Shown here piece by piece: positions 17,882-25,893 of a stretch of DNA of 64,000 bases (the first letter of the stretch is position 1; each line of letters begins with the position of its first letter). Both the position numbers and the translations under genes were made by a program. Source of the DNA: Candidatus Acidulidesulfobacter diazotrophicus (GTDB taxonomy: Bacteria > SZUA-79 > Acidulodesulfobacterales > Acidulodesulfobacteraceae); assembly GCA_004195025.1 (NCBI GenBank), contig SGBB01000008.1, forward strand, positions 25,687 to 89,686. The letters are read 5' to 3'. The notes under the pieces are model-generated. The model was not told where the DNA came from. It did no database searches and saw only the letters and a list, made by a program, of their open reading frames with translations.

Positions 17882-19141
17882 TTATTTGCCTTCCCATTTT
17901 TTTAAAACCAATGTCGCATTAGTTCCGCCAAATCCAAAAGAATTTGATATTGCATATTTTACATCTGCTTTTCTCATAATATTCGGCACATAATCCAAAT
18001 CGCATACTTCATCAGGTTCTTCAAAGTTAATGGTAGGCGGTATTATACCTGAATGTAAAGTCATTGCCGTTGCGACGGCTTCTATGCCTCCTGCTGCCCC
18101 TAACGCGTGGCCTATCATGGACTTTATTGAACTGACCATAATCTTTTTACTATGTTCCTTAAAAAGCTGCTTAATAGCCTTGGTTTCGTTTAAATCGTTA
18201 TAATATGTGGATGTACCGTGAGCGTTAATATAATCTATATCTTCCGGATTAATACCTGCGTCCTCTATTGCATTTTTCATGCTGTAAAACGCTCCTTGCG
18301 CATCAGGATCAGGAGTAGACAAATGATAAGCATCTGAAGAAAATCCATAGCCCGCAACTTCCGCATAAATATTAGCGCCTCTGTTTAGCGCGCTGCTTAA
18401 TTCTTCTAATATGACTATACCTGAACCTTCGCTGACCACAAATCCGTCCCTATTTTTATCAAAAGGCCTGGAAGCCTTTTCCGGTTCGTCGTTTCTGGTA
18501 GATAATGCTTTCATGGCATTAAAACCTGATATACAAAGAGGAGTTATAGTTGATTCCGCTCCTCCTGCTATCATAACATCGGCGTCTCCTCTTGCAATTA
18601 TCCTATATGCATCTCCTATAGAGTTAGTACCCGTAGAACATGCCGAAACAGTACTTGCGTTAGGTCCTTTTGCGCCGGTCATAATAGAAACCTGTCCTGG
18701 CGCCAAATTTATTAACAGCATAGGAATAAAAAACGGAGAAATTTTTTTAGGTCCGTTTTCTAATAAAAGCGTATGATATTTTTCAATGGTCATTAAACCG
18801 CCTATCCCTGCGCCAATCCATACCCCTACTTTGTGAGCATTAGAATCTTTAATTTTAAATTGAGATTCTTCGAATGCCATTTTTGAGCATGCAACCGCAT
18901 AATGAATAAACCTGTCCATTTTCTTAACTTCTTTTTTATCCATAAAGTTCTCAGGGTTAAAACCTTTTACTTCTCCCGCAATTTTAGTTGTGTATTCAGA
19001 GGTGTCAAAAGCTGTAATTAATCCTATACCGCTTTTGCCGCTAATCATTCCTTCCCATGAAGTATTAAGGTCATTGCCTAAAGGAGAAATCATAGACAAA
19101 CCAGTAATTACTACTCTTCTATTGCAATTAATTTTCCCCAT
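17882..19141 (-). CDS. fabF: 3-oxoacyl-ACP synthase II
   Basis: Condensing enzyme of fatty acid elongation, 419 residues. The catalytic cysteine is in TVSACSTGTNSIG, the two histidines in NAHGTSTYYNDLNETKAI and SIKSMIGHALGAAGG, and the C-terminus has the usual NSFGFGGTNATLVL. It lies 179 bp downstream of acpP and just before rpiB. Specificity (FabF rather than FabB) follows from length and the gene context next to acpP. Confidence 0.96.
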   Translation of the reverse strand: MGKINCNRRVVITGLSMISPLGNDLNTSWEGMISGKSGIGLITAFDTSEYTTKIAGEVKGFNPENFMDKKEVKKMDRFIHYAVACSKMAFEESQFKIKDSNAHKVGVWIGAGIGGLMTIEKYHTLLLENGPKKISPFFIPMLLINLAPGQVSIMTGAKGPNASTVSACSTGTNSIGDAYRIIARGDADVMIAGGAESTITPLCISGFNAMKALSTRNDEPEKASRPFDKNRDGFVVSEGSGIVILEELSSALNRGANIYAEVAGYGFSSDAYHLSTPDPDAQGAFYSMKNAIEDAGINPEDIDYINAHGTSTYYNDLNETKAIKQLFKEHSKKIMVSSIKSMIGHALGAAGGIEAVATAMTLHSGIIPPTINFEEPDEVCDLDYVPNIMRKADVKYAISNSFGFGGTNATLVLKKWEGK

Positions 19142-19320
19142 TGAAAAACACCTTTATAAATATTAAAAAAAACAATTAAGATAATTATCTGCTTAAGATA
19201 TTAAATACATTATTTTTAAGCTATTAATATAATTTAATATATTATTTAATTATTTAATTTATACCTTAAAAAACTATCTTATTGTTCTAATAAATTAAAA
19301 TTAAATTAAATTAAATAATT

Positions 19321-19554
19321 TTATTTTGTATGTTCTTCTATATAAGATACCGCATCTTTTACAGTCTTAATATTTTCCGCATCTTCATCGGAAATCTCTA
19401 TACCGAACTCTTCTTCAAATGCCATGACTAATTCAACGGTGTCCAAAGAATCTGCGCCTAAATCCTCTACGAAAGAAGCATCATCGGTTACATCGTCGGG
19501 AGTAACCCCGAGCTGCTCAACTATTATTTCTTTAACTTTTTCTTCAACTGACAT
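19321..19554 (-). CDS. acpP: Acyl carrier protein
   Basis: A 77-residue acidic carrier for growing acyl chains. The phosphopantetheine attachment serine is in [21 protein letters not shown] strong GGGAGGTGATT ribosome-binding site precedes the ATG, as expected for an abundant protein. About 180-250 bp of AT-rich sequence on each side separates it from fabG and fabF, so acpP may have its own promoter or processed transcript. Confidence 0.98.
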   Translation of the reverse strand: MSVEEKVKEIIVEQLGVTPDDVTDDASFVEDLGADSLDTVELVMAFEEEFGIEISDEDAENIKTVKDAVSYIEEHTK

Positions 19555-19803
19555 TATATAATCACCTCCCTTATTTTTTTTTGTTAGAATATATCGTGTT
19601 ATTTGATATATTCATTTAATGTTAATAAATTAATTATTTATTTATTTATTATTAGATTGTGCCAAAAGTTTTATAATTACCTTATATTATTGTATCAATT
19701 TCATATATCTAAAAGAATTGATTTAACTGTTTCACAATTTAAATCTATATAATTATAATTAAAGATAATTAAATCATAATTAAAAGCTATCTAATTTTAA
19801 AAG

Positions 19804-20565
19804 CTATCTCATATACATTCCGCCGTTTACATCAATTGTGGCGCCAGTTATATAATCTGAAAGATTAGATGCCAAAAAAAGAACGGCATTGCTCACATCT
19901 TCCGGTGCGCCGAATCTATTCAACGGTATTTCTTTTTTAATGTTATCTTTAACAGTTTCATTTAATTTATCAGTCATATTAGTGCCGATAAATCCGGGCG
20001 CTATTGCATTTACATAAATATTTCTTGAAGCGTATTCCTTTGCGATAGATTTGGTAAATGCGATTATCCCTGCTTTAGCAGATGCATAATTCGCCTGACC
20101 TGCATTTCCGGATTCGCCTATAACCGATGAAATATTTATAATTTTTCCTGCTTTTGCCTTAATCATATATTTTATAACATTTTTTACGATATAAAACAAA
20201 CCGTTTAAATTTACATTAATAACTTCATTCCAATCATCGTCGCTCATTTTAATTAAAATTGCATCTTTTGTTATTCCAGCATTATTAACTAAAATATCAA
20301 TTTTACCGTCTTGCAAAATAATATTTGCGATTGTCTTTGATATGCCGCCGCTATCAGATATGTCTGATTCATAAAAAGAAAAACCTGCGTTTCCCTTTAT
20401 TTTTTCAAGCTCGCTTGCAATAGAAGAAAATTTATCATAATTTTTACCTATTATAGCAACTTTCGCTCCCGCCGCAAGTAAAGTTTTGGTAACAGATAAG
20501 CCTATTCCGCTATATCCGCCCGTCACAACGGCATTTTTTCCTTTTAAATCAATACAAAACGACAT
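19804..20565 (-). CDS. fabG: 3-oxoacyl-ACP reductase
   Basis: NADPH-dependent short-chain dehydrogenase, 253 residues, reducing 3-oxoacyl-ACP. The cofactor motif is VTGGYSGIG near residue 16, the NNAG motif is in ILVNNAGITKDAIL, the catalytic serine in INISSVIGESG, and the YASAK segment is the catalytic Tyr-Lys. The C-terminal ITGATIDVNGGMYM is typical. It sits between fabD and acpP. No clear Shine-Dalgarno is seen before its ATG. Confidence 0.94.
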   Translation of the reverse strand: MSFCIDLKGKNAVVTGGYSGIGLSVTKTLLAAGAKVAIIGKNYDKFSSIASELEKIKGNAGFSFYESDISDSGGISKTIANIILQDGKIDILVNNAGITKDAILIKMSDDDWNEVINVNLNGLFYIVKNVIKYMIKAKAGKIINISSVIGESGNAGQANYASAKAGIIAFTKSIAKEYASRNIYVNAIAPGFIGTNMTDKLNETVKDNIKKEIPLNRFGAPEDVSNAVLFLASNLSDYITGATIDVNGGMYMR

Positions 20566-20599
20566 AATGATTATTTTTTAATTATATATTATTTAAACT

Positions 20600-21658
20600 T
20601 TAATTTTTTGTAAACTTAGATATTATTTTACCTAATTCTTTAAAAGATTCTACGGAATTTACCGAATACGATACGGCTTCTTTATCAATTCTTTTTATAA
20701 GTCCCGTTAAAACATTTGAAGGTCCTATTTCTATGAAAACTTTAATATTTTTAATTTTTTTCATATTAATAATGCAATCAACCCATCTAACTGGAGAAGT
20801 GATTTGCCTCAAAAGATAATTTATAGCGTCATTTTTTTTTGAATAGTTTAATCCATCAACGTTTGAAAAAATATCTGCGCCATTAATTGAATCATTAAAC
20901 CAATCTTTATTGATAAAGTCTTCCAAACCTTTTGCCGCATCTTGCATATAAGGCGTATGGAAAGGAGCGCTTACAGGCAAATAAACAATTTTTTTCGCTC
21001 CTTTTTCCTTTAATAAATCACAAGCCTTTTCAACATATTCAGCTTTTCCGGAAATTACCGATTGATTTGGAGAATTATAATTTGCAACAAAAACAGTCCC
21101 TTTTGTAATTTTATCCGTATCAATATTATTATTATTATTTATATTATCAGAATTATCCTTATCATCATTATATGTACCGCTATATTTATAATTTATTTGA
21201 TTAACGGTTTCTTCAATGATTTCAGGAGGCAGTCCGATAATTGCAGCCATTTTGCCAAAACCTACCGGGCATGCGCTCTGCATTAACTCTCCTCTTTTTT
21301 TTGTTATAAGAAGAGCATTTTTAAATTTTATAATTCCTGCAAAAACATTAGCGCTATACTCTCCGAGACTATGTCCCGAAGCAGTCGAAACATTTATTTC
21401 AAATTCATTTTTAATTATACTTAAAATAGCTATGCTTACCGTTAATATTGCCGGCTGTGTATTCTCGGTTAGATTAAGCATATTTTCATCATCGCCGAAT
21501 ATCAACTTTTTCATATCTATTTTTAGCGTATCCGAAGCTTCTTCTATGATAATTTTATATTCCGAAAAATTATCAAAAAAATCTTTCCCCATTTTTATAT
21601 ACTGAGAACCCTGTCCGGGGAAAACAAATGCTATTTCTTTATTATCTATTTGATCCAT
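20600..21658 (-). CDS. fabD: Malonyl-CoA:ACP transacylase with Asn/Asp-rich insertion
   Basis: Loads malonyl groups on ACP. The enzyme has FVFPGQGSQYIKMGKDF at the start, the nucleophile in SGHSLGEYSANVFAG, and VSAPFHTPYMQDA. At 352 residues it is about 40 longer than usual. The excess is a low-complexity insertion (about 21095-21190 in DNA) made largely of Asn, Asp and Ile, encoded by an ATT/AAT trinucleotide-like run. It lies between fabK and fabG. Function should be intact if the insertion forms a surface loop. Confidence 0.95.
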   Translation of the reverse strand: MDQIDNKEIAFVFPGQGSQYIKMGKDFFDNFSEYKIIIEEASDTLKIDMKKLIFGDDENMLNLTENTQPAILTVSIAILSIIKNEFEINVSTASGHSLGEYSANVFAGIIKFKNALLITKKRGELMQSACPVGFGKMAAIIGLPPEIIEETVNQINYKYSGTYNDDKDNSDNINNNNNIDTDKITKGTVFVANYNSPNQSVISGKAEYVEKACDLLKEKGAKKIVYLPVSAPFHTPYMQDAAKGLEDFINKDWFNDSINGADIFSNVDGLNYSKKNDAINYLLRQITSPVRWVDCIINMKKIKNIKVFIEIGPSNVLTGLIKRIDKEAVSYSVNSVESFKELGKIISKFTKN

Positions 21659-21847
21659 ATATTATTTATTATATATTTTATAAATATTTTATAAACAGCA
21701 CAAATTAAATCTATATAAATATAAATGAAAATCTCTTATCGCTCTGATGAAAACAAAAAACCGGCGTTATCACATATTTTTGCTTAGTATGCTTATATAA
21801 TTATTGCAATAATCTTATAATTTAATTCTATATTATATTATCATGGC

Positions 21848-22813
21848 TTAATGTTTGATGAATTTTGAAAAATTTTTAATAAATTCTTCTGTTTGCTGTA
21901 TAATTTCTTCTATAACTTCCTTTACCGTTTTTTCTTCTTTAATCATTCCTGCTATTTGACCGCTCATCATTGAACCAAATTCTGAATCTCCGTCAATTGC
22001 GGCGGCTTTAAGTTTTCCTATGCCAAGTTCTTCATATTCTTTAACATCGGCGCATTTTTCTTCTAATTCTAAAAACATTTTTGACAATTTATTTTTAAGA
22101 ACTCTTACAGGATGGCCGGTAGGTCTTCCTGTAATTACCGTATCCCTGTCCGACGCTTTTATTATCATATTTTTCCAATTTTGATGAACGGAACATTCTT
22201 TGGTAGCTATAAATCTTGTTCCCATTTGAATTCCTGAAGCTCCGAGACATAAAGCCGCTGCAAAACCTCTATAATCGGCGATACCTCCTGCCGCTATTAC
22301 AGGAATATTCACGCTTTCCGCAACCTGAGGAACTAAAGTCATAGTGGTAGATTCGCCAATATGTCCTCCTGATTCCATACCTTCGGCAATTAAAGCATCT
22401 GCCCCTGCTTTTTCCATTCTTTTAGCTAAAGCAACGGCAGGAATAACAGGTATGACTTTTATACCTGCATTATGAAATTTTTTGATAAACGGACCTGCAT
22501 TTCCTGCGCCGGTTGTAACAACTGAAACACCTTCATTTATAACAGCATCAACAAGCTCATCTATATATGAAAGATATAATATCAGATTAACTCCAAATGG
22601 TTTATCGGTATTGTCTTTGGCAAATTTTATCTGTTCAACGAGCAATTCCGGCGGCATCTGTCCCGCGCCTATTATACCTAACCCCCCTGCGTTTGACACA
22701 GCGCAGGCAAGTTTATAGTCAGAAGCCCAAGCCATTCCGCCTTGAAATATAGGATATTTTATACCGACCAATTCACATATGGGAGATTTCAACATTTTAT
22801 TATCATTTTCCAT
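21848..22813 (-). CDS. fabK: Enoyl-ACP reductase II (FabK-type flavoprotein)
   Basis: FMN-dependent enoyl-ACP reductase of 321 residues in the nitronate-monooxygenase superfamily. Motifs: KYPIFQGGMAWASDYKLACA, SNAGGLGIIGAG, GVNLIL, the IAEGMESGGHIGE segment, VIAAGGIADYRGFAAALCLGA and GIQMGTRFIATKE. Its place between fabH and fabD in a complete fab cluster with no fabI visible favours FabK over a nitronate monooxygenase. The 187-bp gap to fabD holds no recognisable feature. Confidence 0.88.
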   Translation of the reverse strand: MENDNKMLKSPICELVGIKYPIFQGGMAWASDYKLACAVSNAGGLGIIGAGQMPPELLVEQIKFAKDNTDKPFGVNLILYLSYIDELVDAVINEGVSVVTTGAGNAGPFIKKFHNAGIKVIPVIPAVALAKRMEKAGADALIAEGMESGGHIGESTTMTLVPQVAESVNIPVIAAGGIADYRGFAAALCLGASGIQMGTRFIATKECSVHQNWKNMIIKASDRDTVITGRPTGHPVRVLKNKLSKMFLELEEKCADVKEYEELGIGKLKAAAIDGDSEFGSMMSGQIAGMIKEEKTVKEVIEEIIQQTEEFIKNFSKFIKH

Positions 22814-22945
22814 TTATAAAGCATAAAGTATATTTAAATTAACCAAAAACAATAATTTTTATAAAATATACAATATAATTAGAATACAAAAAGTATGAAA
22901 ATATTTATATTTTTAATTAAATTTTAATTAAAAATAATTTATAAT

Positions 22946-23929
22946 TTACCATCTTATTAAAGAAGATGCCCATGTCAAACCTGCCCCTATTGCATCAATA
23001 AGCACAAGGTCTCTTTCTTTAATCCTGCCGCTCCTATATGCTTCATCTAAAGCAATAGGAATAGAGCCGCTTGAAGTATTGCCATATTTATTAACATTAA
23101 CAAAAACCTTTTCCATAGGAAAACCTAATTTTTTAGCGGTTGCTTCTATTATTCTTATATTTGCCTGATGAGGAACAAATAAATCAATATCCTCCGGATT
23201 TAAATTATTATATTCTATAGCTTCTTTAGCAACATTGTTAAGATAATTAACAGCATATTTAAAAAGTTCGGAACCTTTCATTTTAATATAATGCTCATGA
23301 TTTTCTATTGATCCTATAGATGCAGGCATATTTGAACCTCCCGCAGGAAGTTTTAATATATCGTCATGTCCGCCTTCAGAATGTATATGCGTTGACAATA
23401 TACCTCTGTCTGATTCATTATTAGCTGATAAAACAACGGCTCCGCCCCCGTCGCCGAATAAAACACAGGTTGACCTGTCGGTATAATCTGTAATTCTTGA
23501 AAGAACATCTACTCCAACAACAAGAGCGTTTTTAAACTGCCCTGATTTAATTAAAGAGTCCGCAACGGACAGAGAGTATATAAATCCCGCGCATCCGGCG
23601 CTAATATCAAATGCTGCAGCTTTTTTAATGCCGAGATTATTTTGCACCATACATGAAGTTGAAGGAAAAATCATATCAGGAGTAACGGTTCCTACAATCA
23701 GCAAATCAATATCGGATGGTTTCATGTTTGCCATTTCAATAGCTTTTTTAGAAGCTTCAGCGGCAATATCTGAAGTTTTAATGTTTTTATCGGCTATTCT
23801 GCGTTCTTTTATACCTGTTCGCGACACTATCCAATCATCGGAGGTATCAACCATTTTGAGCAAATCTTCGTTTGAAAGAATTTTATCCGGCACGTAAGAA
23901 CCAATGCCTTTTATGCTTGAACGTATCAA
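22946..23929 (-). CDS. fabH: 3-oxoacyl-ACP synthase III
   Basis: Initiates fatty acid synthesis by condensing acyl-CoA with malonyl-ACP. The 327-residue protein has the catalytic cysteine in FDISAGCAGFIYSLSVA, histidine in DLFVPHQANIRIIEATAKK and asparagine in VNKYGNTSSGSIPIAL. N-terminal IKGIGSYVPDKILSN and DDWIVSRTGIKERR are typical. It follows plsX, as in many bacteria, after a 242-bp AT-rich gap in which I see no further gene. Confidence 0.96.
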   Translation of the reverse strand: MIRSSIKGIGSYVPDKILSNEDLLKMVDTSDDWIVSRTGIKERRIADKNIKTSDIAAEASKKAIEMANMKPSDIDLLIVGTVTPDMIFPSTSCMVQNNLGIKKAAAFDISAGCAGFIYSLSVADSLIKSGQFKNALVVGVDVLSRITDYTDRSTCVLFGDGGGAVVLSANNESDRGILSTHIHSEGGHDDILKLPAGGSNMPASIGSIENHEHYIKMKGSELFKYAVNYLNNVAKEAIEYNNLNPEDIDLFVPHQANIRIIEATAKKLGFPMEKVFVNVNKYGNTSSGSIPIALDEAYRSGRIKERDLVLIDAIGAGLTWASSLIRW

Positions 23930-24171
23930 TTTGCAACCCGCATTAAATAATTTTTAGAATAAAGAAATTCAATCTTAAGGTAAAGCTTTTTAATTTTTCT
24001 TTAAAGTAAATTAAACTTATGGATAAACTTGCTTAACCAAAGTATGTGCTCAGGTTTAACAAATTAAAAAAAATGTTTAACTTTTATTTTTAATTTAGTC
24101 TTGTATTTAATTATTTTATTTATAAACTAACTTATTTAACAAATAATAAAAATAATTAACCAATCGAGTAA

Positions 24172-25212
24172 TTATGTAATATTTATTTCTCTATTATTAA
24201 CAGTTTCAACATTTGATTCAATTTTTTGACTTATTTTTGAATTTATTTCTTGTTCGGCAAAATTTTTTGCCATTCTTATTCCGCTTGCAATTGCTTTAGG
24301 CGATGCTCCGCCGTGTGCAATAAATCCTACGCCGTTAATTCCAAGCAAAGGAGCGCCTCCATATTCATTATGGTCAACTAACTTCTTAAAATTTTTTAAT
24401 GCTTTTGATGCAAACAATACGCCTAATTTAGCCATTGAACTTTTGTTTACTTCTTTTCTTAATAGTTTAAATATGGTTTCCGCAAGAGTTTCAGAAGATT
24501 TCAATATAACATTTCCCGTAAATCCGTCACAAACAACAACATCTACTTTACCGTTAAAAATTTCCCTGCCCTCTACGTAACCCAAAAAATTTATATCTAT
24601 ATTTTTAATAATTTTAAATGCTTCTCTTGTCAATTCGTTACCTTTAGATTCTTCCTCGCCGTTGCTCAAAAGTCCGACAATAGGACTATCTATGTGTTTA
24701 ATAAATGAAGCGTATTCTGATCCCATAATTGCAAATTGCGCAAGATGATACGGCTTGACATCAACATTGGCTCCTGCATCCAACAATACCGTATGTCCGC
24801 CGACAGACGGCATAACGGTAGCAATGGCAGGTCTATCTATTCCCTTAAGTCTTTTAAGCACAAACATAGCTATAGCTAACGAAGCTCCTGTATTGCCTGC
24901 GCTTATAACGGCATCTGCTTCTTTATTATGAACAAGCTCATAAGCAACTCTTAATGAAGAATCTCTCTTGTTCCTTACAATAGAGGAAGGAGAATCCTTC
25001 ATTGTTATTTGCTCGGAAGCATGTTTAATTTTTAATCTATTTAATATTGCGCTAGAACAGTTTAATTTTATTATCGTTTCCGAAAGCCTTTTTTCATCGC
25101 CTACCAGCACTATTTCTATATTATTATCGAATTTAAGCGCTTCTATAGCCCCTAAAATCTCAGGATTTGGAGCATTATCCGAACCAAAAGCATCCAGAGC
25201 TATTTTAATCAT
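24172..25212 (-). CDS. plsX: Phosphate acyltransferase PlsX
   Basis: Makes acyl-phosphate from acyl-ACP for phospholipid synthesis. The 346-residue protein begins IKIALDAFGSDNAP and has SAGNTGASLAIAM, the LLDAGANVDVKP segment, VVCDGFTGNVILKSSE and the C-terminal HGGASPKAIASGIR motif. It lies 39 bp after rpmF and before fabH, the conserved rpmF-plsX-fabH arrangement. The last about 25 residues are polar and poorly conserved. Confidence 0.96.
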   Translation of the reverse strand: MIKIALDAFGSDNAPNPEILGAIEALKFDNNIEIVLVGDEKRLSETIIKLNCSSAILNRLKIKHASEQITMKDSPSSIVRNKRDSSLRVAYELVHNKEADAVISAGNTGASLAIAMFVLKRLKGIDRPAIATVMPSVGGHTVLLDAGANVDVKPYHLAQFAIMGSEYASFIKHIDSPIVGLLSNGEEESKGNELTREAFKIIKNIDINFLGYVEGREIFNGKVDVVVCDGFTGNVILKSSETLAETIFKLLRKEVNKSSMAKLGVLFASKALKNFKKLVDHNEYGGAPLLGINGVGFIAHGGASPKAIASGIRMAKNFAEQEINSKISQKIESNVETVNNREINIT

Positions 25213-25251
25213 AATAAGTTTAGATTCACCGAAAATTAATTAAAAAAACTA

Positions 25252-25446
25252 TTAGCTTGCCGATTGCTCAATTTTTTCTGCAATTATTTTCCTGCCTTTA
25301 TAAGTATTGCAATTTGAACACATTCTGTGGGGCAATGCAGGTTCGCCGCAAGTTGGACATTTTACATAATTTACAGGTGTTAGACTGTCATGGGTTCTTC
25401 TTTTATCTCTCCTACATTTACTATGTCTTTTTTTAGGATTTGCCAT
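25252..25446 (-). CDS. rpmF: Ribosomal protein L32
   Basis: A 64-residue large-subunit ribosomal protein. It begins ANPKKRHSKCRRDKRRTHDS and has a zinc-ribbon C-x2-C...C-x2-C (CPTCGEP...HRMCSNC). An AGGAGA ribosome-binding site precedes the ATG. No yceD/DUF177 gene precedes it, which is a difference from many rpmF operons. Confidence 0.96.
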   Translation of the reverse strand: MANPKKRHSKCRRDKRRTHDSLTPVNYVKCPTCGEPALPHRMCSNCNTYKGRKIIAEKIEQSAS

Positions 25447-25893
25447 AATTAATATCTCCTGATTGTTTGTATTTTATTTATTTATTTATAATATATAATT
25501 TAGATGATACAGCCGCAAAATATTTATTTGAATTATTATCTAATTTTTTTAAATTAATAAACATAATTAATAAATTAAATTAATAAACAAATAAAAAATG
25601 ACAATATATTATTAAATTAAATTAAAAAATTGTCAACATTCAATTTTAAAATCCGTTATTTTATGCGTTTTTCATCTAAAAATTTATAGCTCTTAATATT
25701 AAATATTAACCTCTATTTTTATAAAAATGAAAAAGAGGCTGTCTTCAGCGGTTTAAATTATTCTATCAGTCAATTTTAAACTGCCGTATTTAACGAAAGC
25801 GTTAGTTCTTTCTCATTTTAGTATATTATAAGCACATTATTAAATTAATTATTGTTTTAATTTCAAGCGGTTTAATTTTTAGGTAGTTTAATT
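25447..25893. other. AT-rich spacer between valS and rpmF
   Basis: A 447-bp non-coding region that should hold the rpmF-plsX promoter. It contains the paired inverted-repeat element at 25724-25819, described separately. The rest is A/T runs with no open frame or tRNA that I can recognise. Confidence 0.5.
25724..25819. repeat. 96-bp element with nested inverted repeats (structured RNA or IS-derived remnant)
   Basis: Outer arms AAAATGAAAAAGA (25724-25736) and TCTTTCTCATTTT (25807-25819) pair at 12 of 13 positions. An inner 10-bp stem (25748-25757 with 25775-25784, one G-U pair) and a small AACG/CGTT hairpin at 25792-25803 lie inside. The outer arm followed by GAGGCTGTCTT resembles the ends of some insertion sequences, so it may be a small non-autonomous element. 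A transcribed structure (terminator of valS or leader of rpmF) is the other reading. Confidence 0.5.

Noticed and set aside
17862..17897. Longer N-terminus for RpiB (12 extra residues)
   Set aside because: It overlaps fabF, and the internal ATG has the ribosome-binding site and the normal family N-terminus.
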